Assembly (NCBI RefSeq): GCF_010015445.1 | Contig: NC_053133.1 | Location: forward strand, 28,196,138-28,260,137 | Source: Perca fluviatilis | Lineage: Eukaryota; Chordata; Actinopteri; Perciformes; Percidae | Direction of reading: 5' to 3' | Length of the DNA stretch: 64,000 nucleotides | Part shown: in pieces, positions 24,661 to 36,177 of the stretch | Numbering within the stretch: the stretch's first letter is position 1 | Layout: each line of letters opens with the position of its first letter | Notes under the pieces: model-generated | Told to the model about the DNA's origin: nothing | Databases searched by the model: none | The model's input: only the letters and a program-made list of their open reading frames with translations | Made by a program: the position numbers and the translations under genes

Positions 24661-26437
24661 AGAGCCTTTCTGCAGTACCTCACAGCTGGAATCAGTCTCT
24701 GTTTTCCCTCCCTTGTTGTGTTGTACTGACTCAGGTCCAACTCATCCAGAACCTCCTCTGACATCTGCAGCATGTAGGCCAGAGCTGAGCAGTGGATCAC
24801 AGAGAGGTACTCTGATCTCTTCTCTGACTTCAGGAACTCTTGGATCTCCTGATGGACTGAGTGGTCATTCATCTCCGTCAGACAGTGGAAGATGTTGATG
24901 CTTCTGTCAGGAGAGATCCCATCACTGTTCATCTCCTTCAGGTTGTTGATGGCTCTCTGGTTGATTTCTGGACTGTTGTCTGTCTGACCCAGCAGGCCTC
25001 CTAGGAGTCTCTGGTTGGACTCCAGAGAGAGGCCATGAAGGAAGCGGACAAACAGGTCCAGGTGGCCATTTTTACTCCTCAGGGATTTCTCCATGGCTCT
25101 CTTCAGGAAGACATCCAGGGATGAACTAGCATAGTCTTTCCCCAGGAAGTCCTCCAGTACCTGTGTGTTCCTGTTGGTGTAACAGTGGAACAGGTAGACT
25201 GCAGCCAGAAACTCCTGAACGCTCAGATGAACGAAGCAGTAGACTGTTTTCTGGAAGATCACACTCTCTCTTTTGAAGATCTCTGAACAAACTCCTGAGT
25301 ACAGCGAGGCCTCTGTGACATCCAGACCACAGCGCTCCAGGTCTTCTTGGTAGAACATGATGTTTCCTTTCTCCAGCTGTTCAAACGCCAGCCTCCCCAG
25401 CTTCAGAAGAACTTCCCTGTCAGACTCCATCAGCTCCTGAGGACTCGTCTCATGTCCCTCAGCATACTTGAGCTTCTTCCTCTTTGTCTGAACCAGCAGG
25501 AAGTGTGAGTACATGTCAGTCAGGGTCTTGGGCAGCTCTCCTCTCTGGTCTGTAGTCAACATGTGGTCCAGAACTGTAGCAGTGATCCAGCAGAAGACTG
25601 GGATCAGACACATAGTGTGGAGGCTCCTGGAGGTCTTGATGTGGGAGATGATTCTGCTGGACAGCTCTTCATCACTGACTCTCTTCCTGAAGTACTCCTC
25701 CTTCTGGTCGTCAGTGAAGCCTCGTACTTCGGTTACCCTGTCAACACACGCAGGAGGGATCTGATTGGCTGCTGCAGGTCGGGAAGTTATCCAGACGAGA
25801 GCCGAGGGAAGCAGCTTCCCCTGGATGAGGTTTGTCAACAGCACGTTGACTGATGACTTCTGTGTGACATCAGAAACAGCCTCATTGTTGTTGAAATCCA
25901 GGTAAAGTCTGCTTTCATCCAGGCCGTCAAAGATGAAGAGAACTTTAGAGCCAGCGAGCTGCTCTGCTGTGACCTCCTGTAATGACGGATGGAAAACACG
26001 GAGCAGCTCCAGAAGACTGTACTGCTCATCTTTGATCAAGTTCAGCTCCCTGAAGGAAAGAGGAATCACCAGATCCACATCTTGGTTTTCCAAACCCTCG
26101 GCCCAGTCCAGACAGAACTTCTGCACTGAGAAGGTTTTTCCAACGCCAGCGACGCCGATCATCAGAACGACTCTGATGTGTTTCTGTTGGTCAGGTAAGG
26201 CTTTAAAGATGTCTCTGCACTTGATTGGAGAGTCATGGAGGGTCTCCATCTTGGAAGCTGTCTCGAGCTGCCTCACCTCATGTTGGGTATTAACTTCTTC
26301 ACTCAGTTCATCTGTGATGTAGAGCGCAGTGTAGATCGTGTTGAGGAGGGTTCCACTTCCTGTTTGATCAGCTCCTTCAGTCACACGTTCATATGTCCCC
26401 TTCACTCTGATCTTATGTTTGTGTTTAACAACGTACA
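24661..26437 (-). CDS. NLR gene, FISNA-NACHT-helical exon (exon 5)
   Basis: A 1777-bp exon with no internal stop, coding about 592 residues (roughly residues 127-718 of the predicted protein). The FISNA segment comes first ([20 protein letters not shown] ... [11 protein letters not shown]). Walker A is GVAGVGKT at about residues 221-228 and Walker B is [13 protein letters not shown] at about 291-303. The sensor-like [13 protein letters not shown], the [11 protein letters not shown] stretch and the winged-helix [16 protein letters not shown] follow. The exon ends at the lead into the LRRs ([13 protein letters not shown]), with donor GTAAGT at 24655-24660. This is the ATPase and oligomerisation core of a cytosolic fish NLR (NLRC3-like/NLRP12-like in common annotation). 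All nucleotide-binding residues look intact, so it may be functional. Confidence 0.95.
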
Positions 26438-26579
26438 CTGTAAGGAAATACAAAAGTCTATTTATTGATAGTGTTATTTTCAGTCTCCAAACAACAATTA
26501 TAACAATATAAATGTAATGACACAAGAAGAATCCTGTTTTGAGACATGAAGACATCAGCAGACAGATGGACAGTCTTAC

Positions 26580-26773
26580 TTGTTCTGGATCTTTCTCCAC
26601 ACTGGGGACAGCAGGAGTCTCCTGATGAAGCAGACTGGTCCCAGTATGAGGTGATGCACTGTCTGCAGAACCAGTGTCCACAGCTGGTAGAGACTGGATC
26701 CTTCAGGACGTCCTGACACAAAGCACAGCAGGACGGCTGCTCCTCCTCACAAACATCACTCCTCTTCCTCTTT
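26580..26773 (-). CDS. NLR gene, RING-finger exon (exon 4)
   Basis: A 194-bp exon, phase 2 in and phase 1 out, matching both neighbours. It encodes [16 protein letters not shown] and a C3HC4 RING with ligands at predicted residues C78-C81, C93-H95, C98-C101 and C117-C120 ([17 protein letters not shown]). All eight metal ligands are present. RING domains of this type act as E3 ubiquitin ligases with an E2 partner; here it would lie N-terminal to the NACHT module. The acceptor (CAG at 26774-26776) and donor GTAAGA are strong. The basic KKRKR at the start could be a nuclear signal or part of the linker. Confidence 0.9.
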
Positions 26774-26829
26774 CTGTCAATACATTTATATAAAATGACT
26801 TGTTGAAATTTTAAAACTGGTGCCATTAC

Positions 26830-27640
26830 AGCTCTGTTTGAATTCAGTGTGTAATGAAAATGTTCCTTTTATCTAAACTCTCCTGCTTTCATAAACACTA
26901 ATAACTGCTTTTCCTCTCCGACTGTCTTATTAAACATTTAGTGATCTGTCTGTTGTTTCTTTAATAAAAAACTCAAGACTTCCTGCAGCTCCTTCACAGT
27001 AAAATCCTCCCTTAAAGTGCCCATATTATGAAAAAAACACTTTTTCTGGGATTTGGGGTGTTCTTTTGTGTCTCTGGTGCTTCCACACACATACAAACTT
27101 TGAAAAAAATCCATCCATGCTGTTTTGAGTGAGATACGGTTTCTGAATGTGTCCTGCCTTCAGTCTCCTAGTGAGCTGTTCAAAATCTAAAAAATGTGAC
27201 GTCACAGTCCGAAATGAGATGGCTAACCACAAACGTTAGCTTGTAGCGTTAGCGTTAGCAGGCTAATGCTAGCGCTAGCCGGCTAACGCTAGCATGCTAC
27301 GTCGTTCTCAATAGCAAAGCACTGCTACAATACACACAAGTTCACAGCGCTCCTCTGTCACTGTGTGTGTGGTGCAGTCCTGTCTGAGCTCTGTCTAGTG
27401 ACCAGTAAAACGCTACGAACGCTCAAAGGAGGCCAGCTTTTCCTGGCCTCCTTTGAGAAAAAAAATTATATTTTCAGCCAATCAGATTGAAGCTAGGTTT
27501 GACCGAGCTCGACATTGAATGGTCAATTTATCATAAATAAAAAAACCAGGGAAGCCAGGTTCAACCTGGCTTCTCACCAATCACATGCCTCAGACAGATG
27601 CGTAACTATGGTAACAGTACGCACCTACGCAGCTACTTCT
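26830..27640. repeat. Fish interspersed repeat in the NLR intron
   Basis: A TTAAAGTGCCCATATTATG terminus at about 27013 resembles TTAA-type MITE ends. GCTAGC/GCTAAC-rich palindromes (27240-27300) and a short inverted repeat, AAAGGAGGCCAG / CTGGCCTCCTTT (27425-27455), follow. No coding content was recognised apart from these. Confidence 0.45.
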
Positions 27641-27996
27641 ACTATGAGCTAATAGTCAGTTAACAGGAAGTTTACACAATGGATGGTGATCTTGAGTTTC
27701 TTGTTAAAAATTACTTCACTATAACTTGCTTTTGAGCTACAACTGAAGCGAGCGAGGCGCGCCGTGCACCTCTGACACTCATTCCTGAGTGGTGAAGATA
27801 GTTGTGGAAACTTTCCCGGCTGGTCAACAGTACAGAAGTTAGCTAGCCATGGCACAAAAGCGCATTTTGGATTTCTTTATAGATTAACCACAAGCTAAAA
27901 AGCGTAAAAGACCGGAGGCAGAAAACTCAGCAACTGTAACTGAATGAAGTAGCTACCCTGCTAGCAACAGACGACGAGGGAGCTAATCCTGTAAAC

Positions 27997-28806
27997 TAGG
28001 GATGGGGCCGATCCGATCCAGTATCGGTATCGGGACCGATACCAGGGTTATTCACGGATTTTCCTGATCCAACCTGCGGAGATTTCCGATATCCATGAGC
28101 CATGTCTGCGCTTTAACATTGTCTGCTGAAATGACTCCACAGGTGATTCCTGCTGGCTAGTTGCAAACTGTGGAATGGATTTCCTTAACGGAGGCGCGGC
28201 TCAATGAGACAAAGTTATGAGACACGCCCCCGCTCAGGAAATCCATTCCACAGTTTGCAGCCAGCTAGCAGGATAGCATTGAGCAGCATTATGGCTAGCC
28301 AACATGTCCGCTGTGTGGAAATACTTTACACTGGAAACACCGCAGAGCAAGACAGCAAAATGCAATGTTTGCAAAGCCGTAATTCAGAGAGGCTACAGTT
28401 TATTGGAAAATAGCGTTGGGCACACTAACACAGTAATGTTCACTCAGCGTTTAGTTTTGTTGTTAAACTGTGTGTAAAATGAGCGGTGACGTTAATCACC
28501 CTACGGTACCGTCTATTTGCTGGATGGTTTCAAGGTAACGGTCCGCGGCTAACATTAGCAGATAAGCCCGTACACTGGCGTCCAATTCCTTACCTCAAGT
28601 TGCCTTTTGGGACATACATACGTACATATCATACTTGCATGTTGAGAGGAGTTTATTTCAGCATCATATAAAACAACAATAATGACAATAATAATATTAA
28701 AGCAAGCACAGCTCTGGTATCGGAATAGTATCGGTATCGGCCGATATCCAAATTCAGGTATCAGGATCGGATCGGAAGTGAAAAAATGTGGATCGGTGCA
28801 TCCCTA
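27997..28806. mobile_element. Non-autonomous hAT element, 810 bp, with 8-bp TSD
   Basis: Ends TAGGGATGGGGCCGATCC and GGATCGGTGCATCCCTA are inverted repeats, with subterminal GTATCGGTATCGG on both sides. A perfect 8-bp duplication CTGTAAAC flanks it (27989-27996 and 28807-28814). The interior has a near-perfect palindrome (about 28145-28275, arms with GGAATGGATTTCCT and AGGAAATCCATTCC) and a BED-finger remnant at 28304-28460. It inserted into the older hAT pseudogene. Confidence 0.92.
28304..28460 (+). pseudogene. BED zinc-finger remnant of a hAT transposase
   Basis: Reads MSAVWKYFTLETPQSKTAKC then NVCKAVIQRGYSLL before decaying to a stop. The W-K-Y-F start and C-x2-C pair fit the BED finger that ZBED-like hAT transposases use to bind their termini; the histidine half and the catalytic domain are absent. 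Confidence 0.6.
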
Positions 28807-30768
28807 CTGTAAACCAAGCTAGCAGCACCAGGCTAGCCCATGGCAGAGGGAGCAGCAACGTCAACTCTGCCAGCCTCGGGTCACACTTTTCCTGCTACAC
28901 GTTTTGGAGATGAGGATTTATTTTAGTGTTTTGTCTGCAACACAAGGTAATAATGCTGGTTTATTATTATGCTGCCGCCGTGCAGTAAATTGGCATGATT
29001 TATCAACTGTTCAGTAACAGTTCAACTGGACGTTTATATGAATTATTGGAGATAATTATGTTTTTGTTACACTTGTGTAAAGCCTACTTAGTCTACGTAT
29101 TGGAAAACCAGAATGAGGTCACACCGATTTTTAATTATTATTATTGCTATAAAATTATTAGGCCCAGCTTAACACGCAGGCCTAATATCTTTATGCCTTT
29201 AATTTGCTATTGCTGTGCTAAGAAAACTTAAGGCAGCATTTCTCTATTTCAGTGTTTGTGTCAGGACTGACTGGCTTCACTTTGATTTGATTTAATATAA
29301 TTCAGTGACGTGTTTTATACCCTTGTGTTTTATGGCTCAGTGTTTGAGCTTGTAGTAGGCATATTCTGTACCATTGTGGTAGCTTTGTGCCGATATCCTG
29401 CGTTACCCGTGCCTGGTCTGTTCTGTCTTGGATTTTGGACTTTATTCTTGTTTTTGTTTTTTCGCTTGTGGAGCGTCCGTGTGTACCTGTGTTCCAGTTT
29501 TATTACCGAAGCCTTAGTACTGTTTTGACACCACGAAGTGCCTTTGTTTTAATAAATAGAGATATTTTGTCATTGTCTTCATCTTGACAGTAGGCTATGG
29601 GTATGAAATAAATGTATCTTGGTTGAATAGCGATAACGGTCTATTATTTCCCGGTGTTTCGGGATCAGTACCCCACGGCAGACTAATTACCGCTACGTAA
29701 ATAAAAAGGGAATGATGTGAGCGGTTTCTTGGTTTCTTTGACGTTAGCCTTGAACGAGATGCTGAAGCCATAACTGCTGTGGTGATGCGGGCACTTGCCA
29801 ACTACAATCCTGAAACAAAGCTCATTTGTCAGACATACGATGGAGCAAGTATACATACTAAGCTCACTGGCTTCCTCGGTCAAATTTGCCACGCACCGCC
29901 ACTGGTCTCAGACACACAGCATGGACCAGAGGAGTCTCAGGTTCAGGTCCAGACTGTTTCCTTCTCTGTAAGTCGTTCTGTTTTATGTATCTTTCTATTG
30001 TCAACTTTTAAATGAAGACCAATGTGGCCCAAATCTACATTGGACCAATTCTGTTCCTTTTTATTTCTATTGTAATGTTATGTTGTTTATCTGTGGAAAG
30101 GGAGACCTCTAGTGGTGACTCCTAACATAATGTATATAATATAATGTTTATGTTGTACTAGCAGTCTTGCCGCAGTTCGATGATACATGGTGAAGTAAAC
30201 GGTCACATATTTTTCTGTCTTGACTTAAGTTGGCCAGAAAGTACGAGCTCATACAGTTATCTTGACATTAAGTACTAGTAATGAAATCCTTTGTTAATGA
30301 ATTTAAGTTTGTTCTAAATGTGTATTGTAATCATATAGGCTAAACACTAGCATTGTAATGGGATTTCCCATAGAAGTTAGCCTTACGCTAACACATTTGA
30401 TCCTATATGTTTTTAACAGACAATATATCAATATTGTTCTTGAACCGAATGAAATACTGAGATGTATTATATGTTCTCTGTAGTTTTACAGTGTTTCATT
30501 AGTATGGTTTGGAAAGGATACACAAGCTTCATTCTTTGTCTTGGGGAAACTGTTAGCTATCTGCCGAGCTAATGTAGCAGGCTAGGTCGCACCACACACA
30601 AAGAGGAAGAACAACTACTGTCCATGGATGTTTGTTCTTCACCTTCAAGAACAATATGTTGTGGAGAGAACTTATAGAGCTTTAAAATACAATCACAGAA
30701 TCACAGAAAACATTAGCGGAGGAAACTGAAAATGCATCAAATAAATGAGTTGGTATCAGTTCTCTTAC

Positions 30769-30888
30769 TTTGTGTCTGAGGGTCCAGGTTCTTTATTGAA
30801 GAATATAGGTTCTGGCATCGACCGGTCACTCTTCATAGACTGACAGCCAGATACTACAGACTCTGCTCTCTGTCTCTTGTTCTGGACT
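30769..30888 (-). CDS. NLR gene, linker exon 3
   Basis: A 120-bp exon, phase 2 to 2, coding VQNKRQRAESVVSGCQSMKS then DRSMPEPIFFNKEPGPSDT. The SMKSDRSM..P..F motif is a hallmark of the N-terminal linker in fish NLRC3/NLRP12-like proteins. Its last 29 bp and donor (ACAAA|GTAAGAG) are almost identical to those of exon 2, and its first half to the remnant at 32341, showing duplication of exon ends. The acceptor is GCAG at 30889-30892. Confidence 0.85.
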
Positions 30889-31032
30889 CTGCAAACACCA
30901 AGAGGTTTTATTAATGTTACTTTAATCCTTATATTAACTTTTTTAAAGTCAATTATGGAGCGCTAAACACACAAACTGCTGCCAAAAATTAAATGGGATT
31001 CAAAGTTTGTCTCAGTTGTCTTAGTGGGAAGT

Positions 31033-31625
31033 TTAAACGTCCCATGGCATGAAAGTATTAGAGGACCACTAAGGTCTATATAAAAGAGACTTCAGATACA
31101 GTATTAGGGGACCACTAAGGTCTATATAAAAAAGACTTCAGATACAGTATTAGGGGACCACTAAGGTCTATATAAAAGAGACTTCAGATACAGTATTAGG
31201 GGACCACTAAGGTCTATATAAAAGAGACTTCAGATACAGTATTAGGGGACCACTAAGGTCTATATAAAAGAGACTTCAGATACAGTATTAGGGGACCACT
31301 AAGGCCTATATAAAACAGACTTCAGATACAGTATTAGGGGACCACTAAGGTATATATAAAAGAGACTTCAGATACAGTATTAGGGGACCACTAAGGTCTA
31401 TATAAAAGAGACTTCAGATACAGTATTAGGGGACCACTAAGGTCTATATAAAAGAGACTTCAGATACAGTATTAGGGGACCACTAAGGTCTATATAAAAG
31501 AGACTTCAGATACAGTATTAGGGGACCACTAAGGTCTATATAAAAGAGACTTCTGATACAGTGTTAGGGGGCCACTAAGGCCTATATAAAAGCATCCAAA
31601 GAGCACCATGTCATGGGACCTTTAA
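31033..31625. mobile_element. TTAA-bounded MITE with an internal 46-bp minisatellite
   Basis: Left TTAAACGTCCCATGGCATG and right CATGTCATGGGACCTTTAA are inverted repeats bounded by TTAA, as for piggyBac-type MITEs. The middle (31058-31595) is about 12 copies of a 45-46-bp unit containing GGGGACCACTAAGGTCTATA followed by TAAAAGAGACTTCAG. It lies in the NLR intron between exons 2 and 3. Confidence 0.85.
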
Positions 31626-31754
31626 TATACAAACACACAGGGGCGCAACTAGTGTCAGAGGGGTATGCAGCAACAATTTTGCAACCAGTGATAAAAACTA
31701 TTATGAAGTAAGGTTGTGCTGCTGTTGAAATTACATTCACATTTTGTATTTTAA

Positions 31755-31886
31755 ATACACTACAGGCCAAAAGTTTGGACACACCTTCTCATTCAATGCG
31801 TTTTCTTTATTTTCATGACTATTTACATTGTAGATTCTCACTGAAGGCATCAAAACTATGAATGAACACATATGGAATTATGTACT
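31755..31886 (+). mobile_element. End fragment of a GTTTGGACACACC-type MITE
   Basis: CAGGCCAAAAGTTTGGACAC to GTGAACACATATGGAATTATG matches, in reverse orientation, the longer copy at 61605-62008. It is followed at 31886 by another TTAA-type repeat terminus (TTAAAGGTACAATATGTAAC, running to about 32200). Confidence 0.7.
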
Positions 31887-32340
31887 TAAAGGTACAATAT
31901 GTAACATTTCTGCTTTAAAATGTCTAAAAATGACCATACCTATGTTATATATTTTTATGAGTTGTGTTCTTACACTATCCCAAATGTTTCCACCAAATGT
32001 CAAACCCAGAGAAATCTGTTATTTTATTTTCAGACACGGCACGTTTCCTTTAGTCGCCCGTCAGTGGCGTCATATAACCTTTCACCCTCCAGTTACTCTA
32101 ACTTCCTCAGAACACTGGCACCAAGATGATACGTTCAGGAGTAATTGTAAATCATACAATGTCACAGAAAAAAAATACTTGTAACCGTAATACTGCTTTT
32201 TTTTGCCATACAGCATCATTTTGTGATTAATTACATCCCACTTTTTAATCACAGTAATACAACAGAGACCTTATCTATTTTGAAAGTTCAATATCGATAC
32301 CAGCTTGACGTTACTACAATGTGCTTTTCAGGAAGATCTT

Positions 32341-32411
32341 TGGACCGGTCACTCTTCATAGACTGACAGCCAGATACTACAGACTCTGCTCTCTGCCTGT
32401 TGTTCTGGACT
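32341..32411 (-). pseudogene. Truncated duplicate of NLR linker exon 3
   Basis: Has an acceptor (GTAG) and codes VQNNRQRAESVVSGCQSMKS and DRS, the same start as exon 3 at 30769. It then diverges and lacks the EPGPSDT end and the GTAAGAG donor. In the reading phase of its neighbours it stays open for some codons, so a cryptic donor cannot be excluded, but it looks like a broken exon copy. Confidence 0.7.
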
Positions 32412-32767
32412 CTACAAACACCAAGAGGTTTTTATTCATATTGCTTTAATCCTTGATAAAAAAAAAATATAGAGCCAATTCTGAATCTCTAAACAAAACA
32501 AACTTCTGCCAATAATTAGAATTAAAAGTGTATATTAATCCTTTAGATTAGATTACAGTTTTTCTAGGTGACTGACTGCTGTCACAGATTCAAAGAGGAA
32601 AATAGAACAAATGATTTCTCCTCTCTCATAAAAAGTTTGTTAAACTTTAGTTAACCAAATAAAATGCATTATAGTAGCACAACATCAACTGAAACATGAG
32701 CACAGAAAATCTTGGCAGCTGAAACTGAAACTGAGTCATATAAATGAGTTGGTATCAGTTCTCTTAC

Positions 32768-32851
32768 TTTGTGTCTGAGGGTCCAGGTTCATTGCTGAAT
32801 TCTTGCAGAAGAATCCTCTCCAAATCACTCATCTTCTGATCTGAAGTCAGT
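32768..32851 (-). CDS. NLR gene, start-codon exon 2
   Basis: After an acceptor (CTCTCAG) come 19 untranslated bases, then ATG at 32832-32830. It codes MSDLERILLQEFSNEPGPSDT with two bases left for exon 3 and a GTAAGAG donor. The MSDLE start is common in predicted fish NLR proteins, supporting this start. No signal peptide is present, as expected for a cytosolic sensor. No death-fold (PYD or CARD) precedes the RING in this gene model. Confidence 0.8.
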
Positions 32852-33179
32852 CTGAGAGGTAAAACAGGGACACTGACTGTGAGCTCACAACACAAGAATC
32901 AAGACACACACAAACAAACACACACACACAGACATAGAGAGACACAGTTTACAGTTAAATTAAACCATCCATAATAGTTATCTTAAAATCTGTTTTCTGG
33001 GTCTACAGCAGGTTTAATGTGTATTATTATATATTAATTATTCAGCCAATCAGCTCTTTGTGTCCAGATGAATCAAACTGTTGAGTTCATTCTAACATTT
33101 CTTTCCTCTCCAGTCCACAGGGAGAAAACAGACTCAGAGACTTTGACAGTAAAATAATAAATGTTACATTACCACTCAC

Positions 33180-33300
33180 CCTGCCTCAGCCTTCAGTTTC
33201 CTCCTCCTGATCTCTTCTGGTCTCACTTCAGTTAACTGTTGTGTGGTTTGTGTTGTATATTCTTCATATTCTTTCTGAATACAAATAGCAATTTGTGACA
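33180..33300 (-). other. Probable 5' untranslated exon of the NLR gene
   Basis: A strong donor, GCAG|GTGAGT, lies at 33174-33180. The sequence above it is GAAGAGATCAGGAGGAGGAA-like and has no in-frame ATG, although a frame stays open for about 45 codons. The upstream limit is unknown. A (TTCAG)n-type retroposon tail (about 33300-33325) and a (GT)n run (33412-33468) lie just beyond. No TATA box was identified. Confidence 0.45.
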
Positions 33301-33409
33301 AAGAATAAACTGAACTGAACTGAAATGGAGTCTCAACTTCCTGTTCTCATGTACCTGATCTGCTCCTCCCTCCTCTTTATTTACAGGAAATCAGCTGAGT
33401 TTATCTAAG

Positions 33410-33411
<2 letters not shown>

Positions 33412-33468
<57 letters not shown>
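33412..33468. repeat. (GT)n microsatellite
   Basis: Pure GT run followed by CCAAAGTAACAAACTACCAG, a sequence also found after the GT run at 51206-51291, suggesting an ancient duplicated flank. Confidence 0.9.
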
Positions 33469-33470
<2 letters not shown>

Positions 33471-33479
33471 AAAGTAACA

Positions 33480-34965
33480 AACTACCAGCTGAAGGCTGAC
33501 TTCACCATCTGGCCTTTCCTCTAAATTCCTGCCACTGGAAGTTACACTGACGAGGAATCTACCTCGGTGGTTGGTGCATACATACTGTACACAAACACAT
33601 ATATTAAAAATTATTATGAAATAAACAATAAATATAGAAACAAATATAAACTAAATAGCTGTTTAACATGAGAGAAAAGAAGCTGAATGGTTAAATGCAG
33701 GATGGGTAAAACATAATGTAGTAGTATAGTACATATATGTGCAGCAGGCAGATGAATAGTGATGATGTGTATAGTGAACATGATTAGGAGTTTATCTTAA
33801 AATATATATTCTTAGCTCTGTGACTCCAATGTTCAGAACATGAGAGGCAACAACTGAGGCTGGACTTGGAATTTACACGGTGCCAGATGATGTTTTAAAG
33901 AGTTTAAATTTTAAACGTTACAGACGAGTTAAATCACCTTCAGCTGGAGCTCCACACGGAGAGAAGAAGCTGAGACACACACTCTGGAAAGTGAAAGTAA
34001 ACTTTAAACAGGAAACAAGAGGAACCGCCCAGAGAGGAGACACATTACCACAGCTAGGAAATAATAAAGGCAACTTCTGGAATGGTGGTTTGATGCTGAG
34101 GCTGGGGTCTGGTGTGTTGCCATGTGTGTTGGTGGTTTTAACTGCTGTACTTCAGATTCACCTCTTAAATGGAATAAATAGAGACGTGGAAGACTGGACA
34201 GGGTTTTGGATATTAATAAGGGACTCATGTATCTCCATAAATACCTTTATTTGTCTGTTACATCCACGTGTGAATGGTTTAATGCGTCGTTTAGTAATGT
34301 GGATCAATCAACAGTGTTTTCCAAAGTTCCATATTGCCATGCACCTTAGCTCCATATAGGCCGACTGATAGGCCTATCTATGGGAGTCATGCAGCTTTAT
34401 GAACAATAATTTCCCTTTAATCTAGGTTACTTCCATCTGTCCATTCTCTGGTCTGACAAGGATGCCTCGTCTTTGCTAACCCGTCCCTCCCTGCCCTCTA
34501 ACCTGATTTCTCTTTTAATTTGATTTAGTTTAATATGGCTTTTCAAATAACTGCTTTGTTCACCTGTCTATCATATAAGTTACAGAGGGGATACAGAAAA
34601 TATCTGTCTGTTTTTCACCTGATATTATGTGTATCCCCTCCCCTAACAAGAAAAGGCTCTGTCCTGTCATCATGTGTGTTATTTCCAGAGTTTACCAGGT
34701 CACAATAAACAACCTGACATTATATGGAGATGTCTGCTGTTTGATAGCAAAAGGTCCAGATGACAGGACAGACCCTTTGCATGTTAGTGGAGGGGATCCA
34801 CATTATATCAGGAAAAGTGGCCGAATATGTTCTGGATCCCCTCTAAAATACTTGCTAGAAAACAGGAGCTGGTGGGGCCCCCGGCAGACCCCGAGCAGCC
34901 GGACAAGTGGGTGACTGTCTGAGGGAAGAGTAGCGCTAGTTCTAGACCAGGGAGAGACCTGACAC
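33480..34965. other. Intergenic sequence with one unrecognised ORF
   Basis: A 159-codon frame at 33880-34359 (+) starts MPDDVLKSLNFKRYRRVKSP and has a hydrophobic stretch GVLPCVLVVLTAVLQIHLL. I recognise no family, see no splice or promoter support, and treat it as unproven. Nothing else was identified in this stretch. Confidence 0.3.
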
Positions 34966-34974
34966 GGGTCCTGG

Positions 34975-36108
34975 ATGGAGCTGGGTGTTCCTGTGTGGAG
35001 CTGTGTGTTCCTGTGTGTAGCTGTGTGTTCCTGTGTGTAGCTGTGTGTTCCTGTGTGTATCTGTGTGTTCCTGTGTGTAGCTGTGTGTTCCTGTGTGTGT
35101 TCCTGTGTGTATCTGTGTGTTCCTGTGTGTAGCTGTGTGTTCCCGTGTGTGTTCCTGTGTGTACCTGTGTGTAGCTGTGTGTTCCCGTGTGTAGCTGTGT
35201 GTTCCTGTGTGTAGCTGTGTGTTCCTGTGTGTAGCTGTGTGTTCCCGTGTGTAGCTGTGTGTTCCCGTGTGTAGCTGTGTGTTCCTGTGTGTATCTGTGT
35301 GTTCCTGTGTGTATCTGTGTGTTCCTGTGTGTAGCTGTGTGTTCCTGTGTGTGTTCCTGTGTGTATCTGTGTGTTCCTGTGTGTAGCTGTGTGTTCCCGT
35401 GTGTGTTCCTGTGTGTACCTGTGTGTATCTGTGTGTAGCTGTGTGTTCCCGTGTGTGTTCCTGTGTGTAGCTGTGTGTCCCTGTGTGTAGCTGTGTGTTC
35501 CCGTGTGTAGCTGTGTGTTCCTGTGTAGCTGTGTGTCCCTGTGTGTAGCTGTGTGTTCCGTGTGTGTTCCTGTGTGTAGCTGTGTGTCCCTGTGTGTAGC
35601 TGTGTGTTCCTGTGTGTTCCTGTGTGTAGCTGTGTGTTCCCGTGTGTGTTCCTGTGTGTAGCTGTGTGTTCCTGTGTGTAGCTGTGTGTTCCGTGTGCTG
35701 TGTGTTCCTGTGTGTAGCTGTGTGTTCCGCTGTGTGTTCCTGTGTGTAGCTGTGTGTGTCCCTGTGTGTAGCTGTGTGTTCCTGTGTGTAGCTGTGTGTT
35801 CCTGTGTGTAGCTGTGTGTTCCTGTGTGTTCCTGTGTGTAGCTGTGTGTTCCCGTGTGTAGCTGTGTGTTCCTGTGTGTTCCTGTGTGTAGCTTCTGTGT
35901 GTTCCGTGTGTATGTTCCTGTGTGTAGCTGTGTGTTCCGTGTGTAGCTGTGTGTTCCTTGTGTCGTGTGTGTTCCTGTGTGTATCTGTGTGTTCCCGTGT
36001 GTAGCTGTGTGTTCCGTGTGTAGCTGTGTGTTCCTGTGTGTAGCTGTGTGTTCCCGTGTGTAGCTGTGTGTTCCTGTGTGTAGCTGTGTGTTCCTGTGTG
36101 TAGCTGTG
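34975..36108. repeat. 20-bp minisatellite (GTGTGTTCCTGTGTGTAGCT)
   Basis: About 1.1 kb of 20-bp units with shorter and longer variants (C/T at one position; TATC for TAGC). The 435-codon minus frame (His/Thr/Gln/Asn-rich) is a by-product of the repeat. Confidence 0.95.
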
Positions 36109-36177
36109 TTATCATGTCACATGTTATTATATGTTATATTATATTATTATATCATGTACCTCTATCTGACATCCATT

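Larger units (their letters stand above)
27849..29900 (+). pseudogene. Decayed DUF4371/ZMYM1-like hAT transposase, split by a younger hAT
   Basis: The start at 27849 reads MAQKRILDFFID, a stop, then PQAKKRKRPEAENSATVTE, resembling the K-R-x-L-D-x-F-F N-terminus of DUF4371-type hAT transposases. About 1.9 kb downstream (29740-29885) a frame gives VVMRALANYNPETKLICQTY and DGASIHTKLTGFLG, resembling the catalytic-region Q-T-Y-D-G-A motif. A separate hAT (27997-28806) interrupts it, and the intervening 28815-29740 has no recognisable frame. Stops and missing blocks make it non-functional. It lies in the NLR intron, opposite in strand. Confidence 0.55.

Noticed and set aside
33180..33320. Coding extension of the NLR upstream of the start exon
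   Set aside because: A frame is open for about 45 codons but has no ATG and runs into a retroposon-like tail; treated as 5' untranslated.
33880..34359. 159-codon ORF as a gene
   Set aside because: No recognised family, no repeat or splice support; kept only as an unproven note.
34808..36115. 435-codon minus-strand frame rich in His, Thr, Gln and Asn
   Set aside because: It is a direct translation of a 20-bp minisatellite with no unique domain, and it shifts with repeat length.
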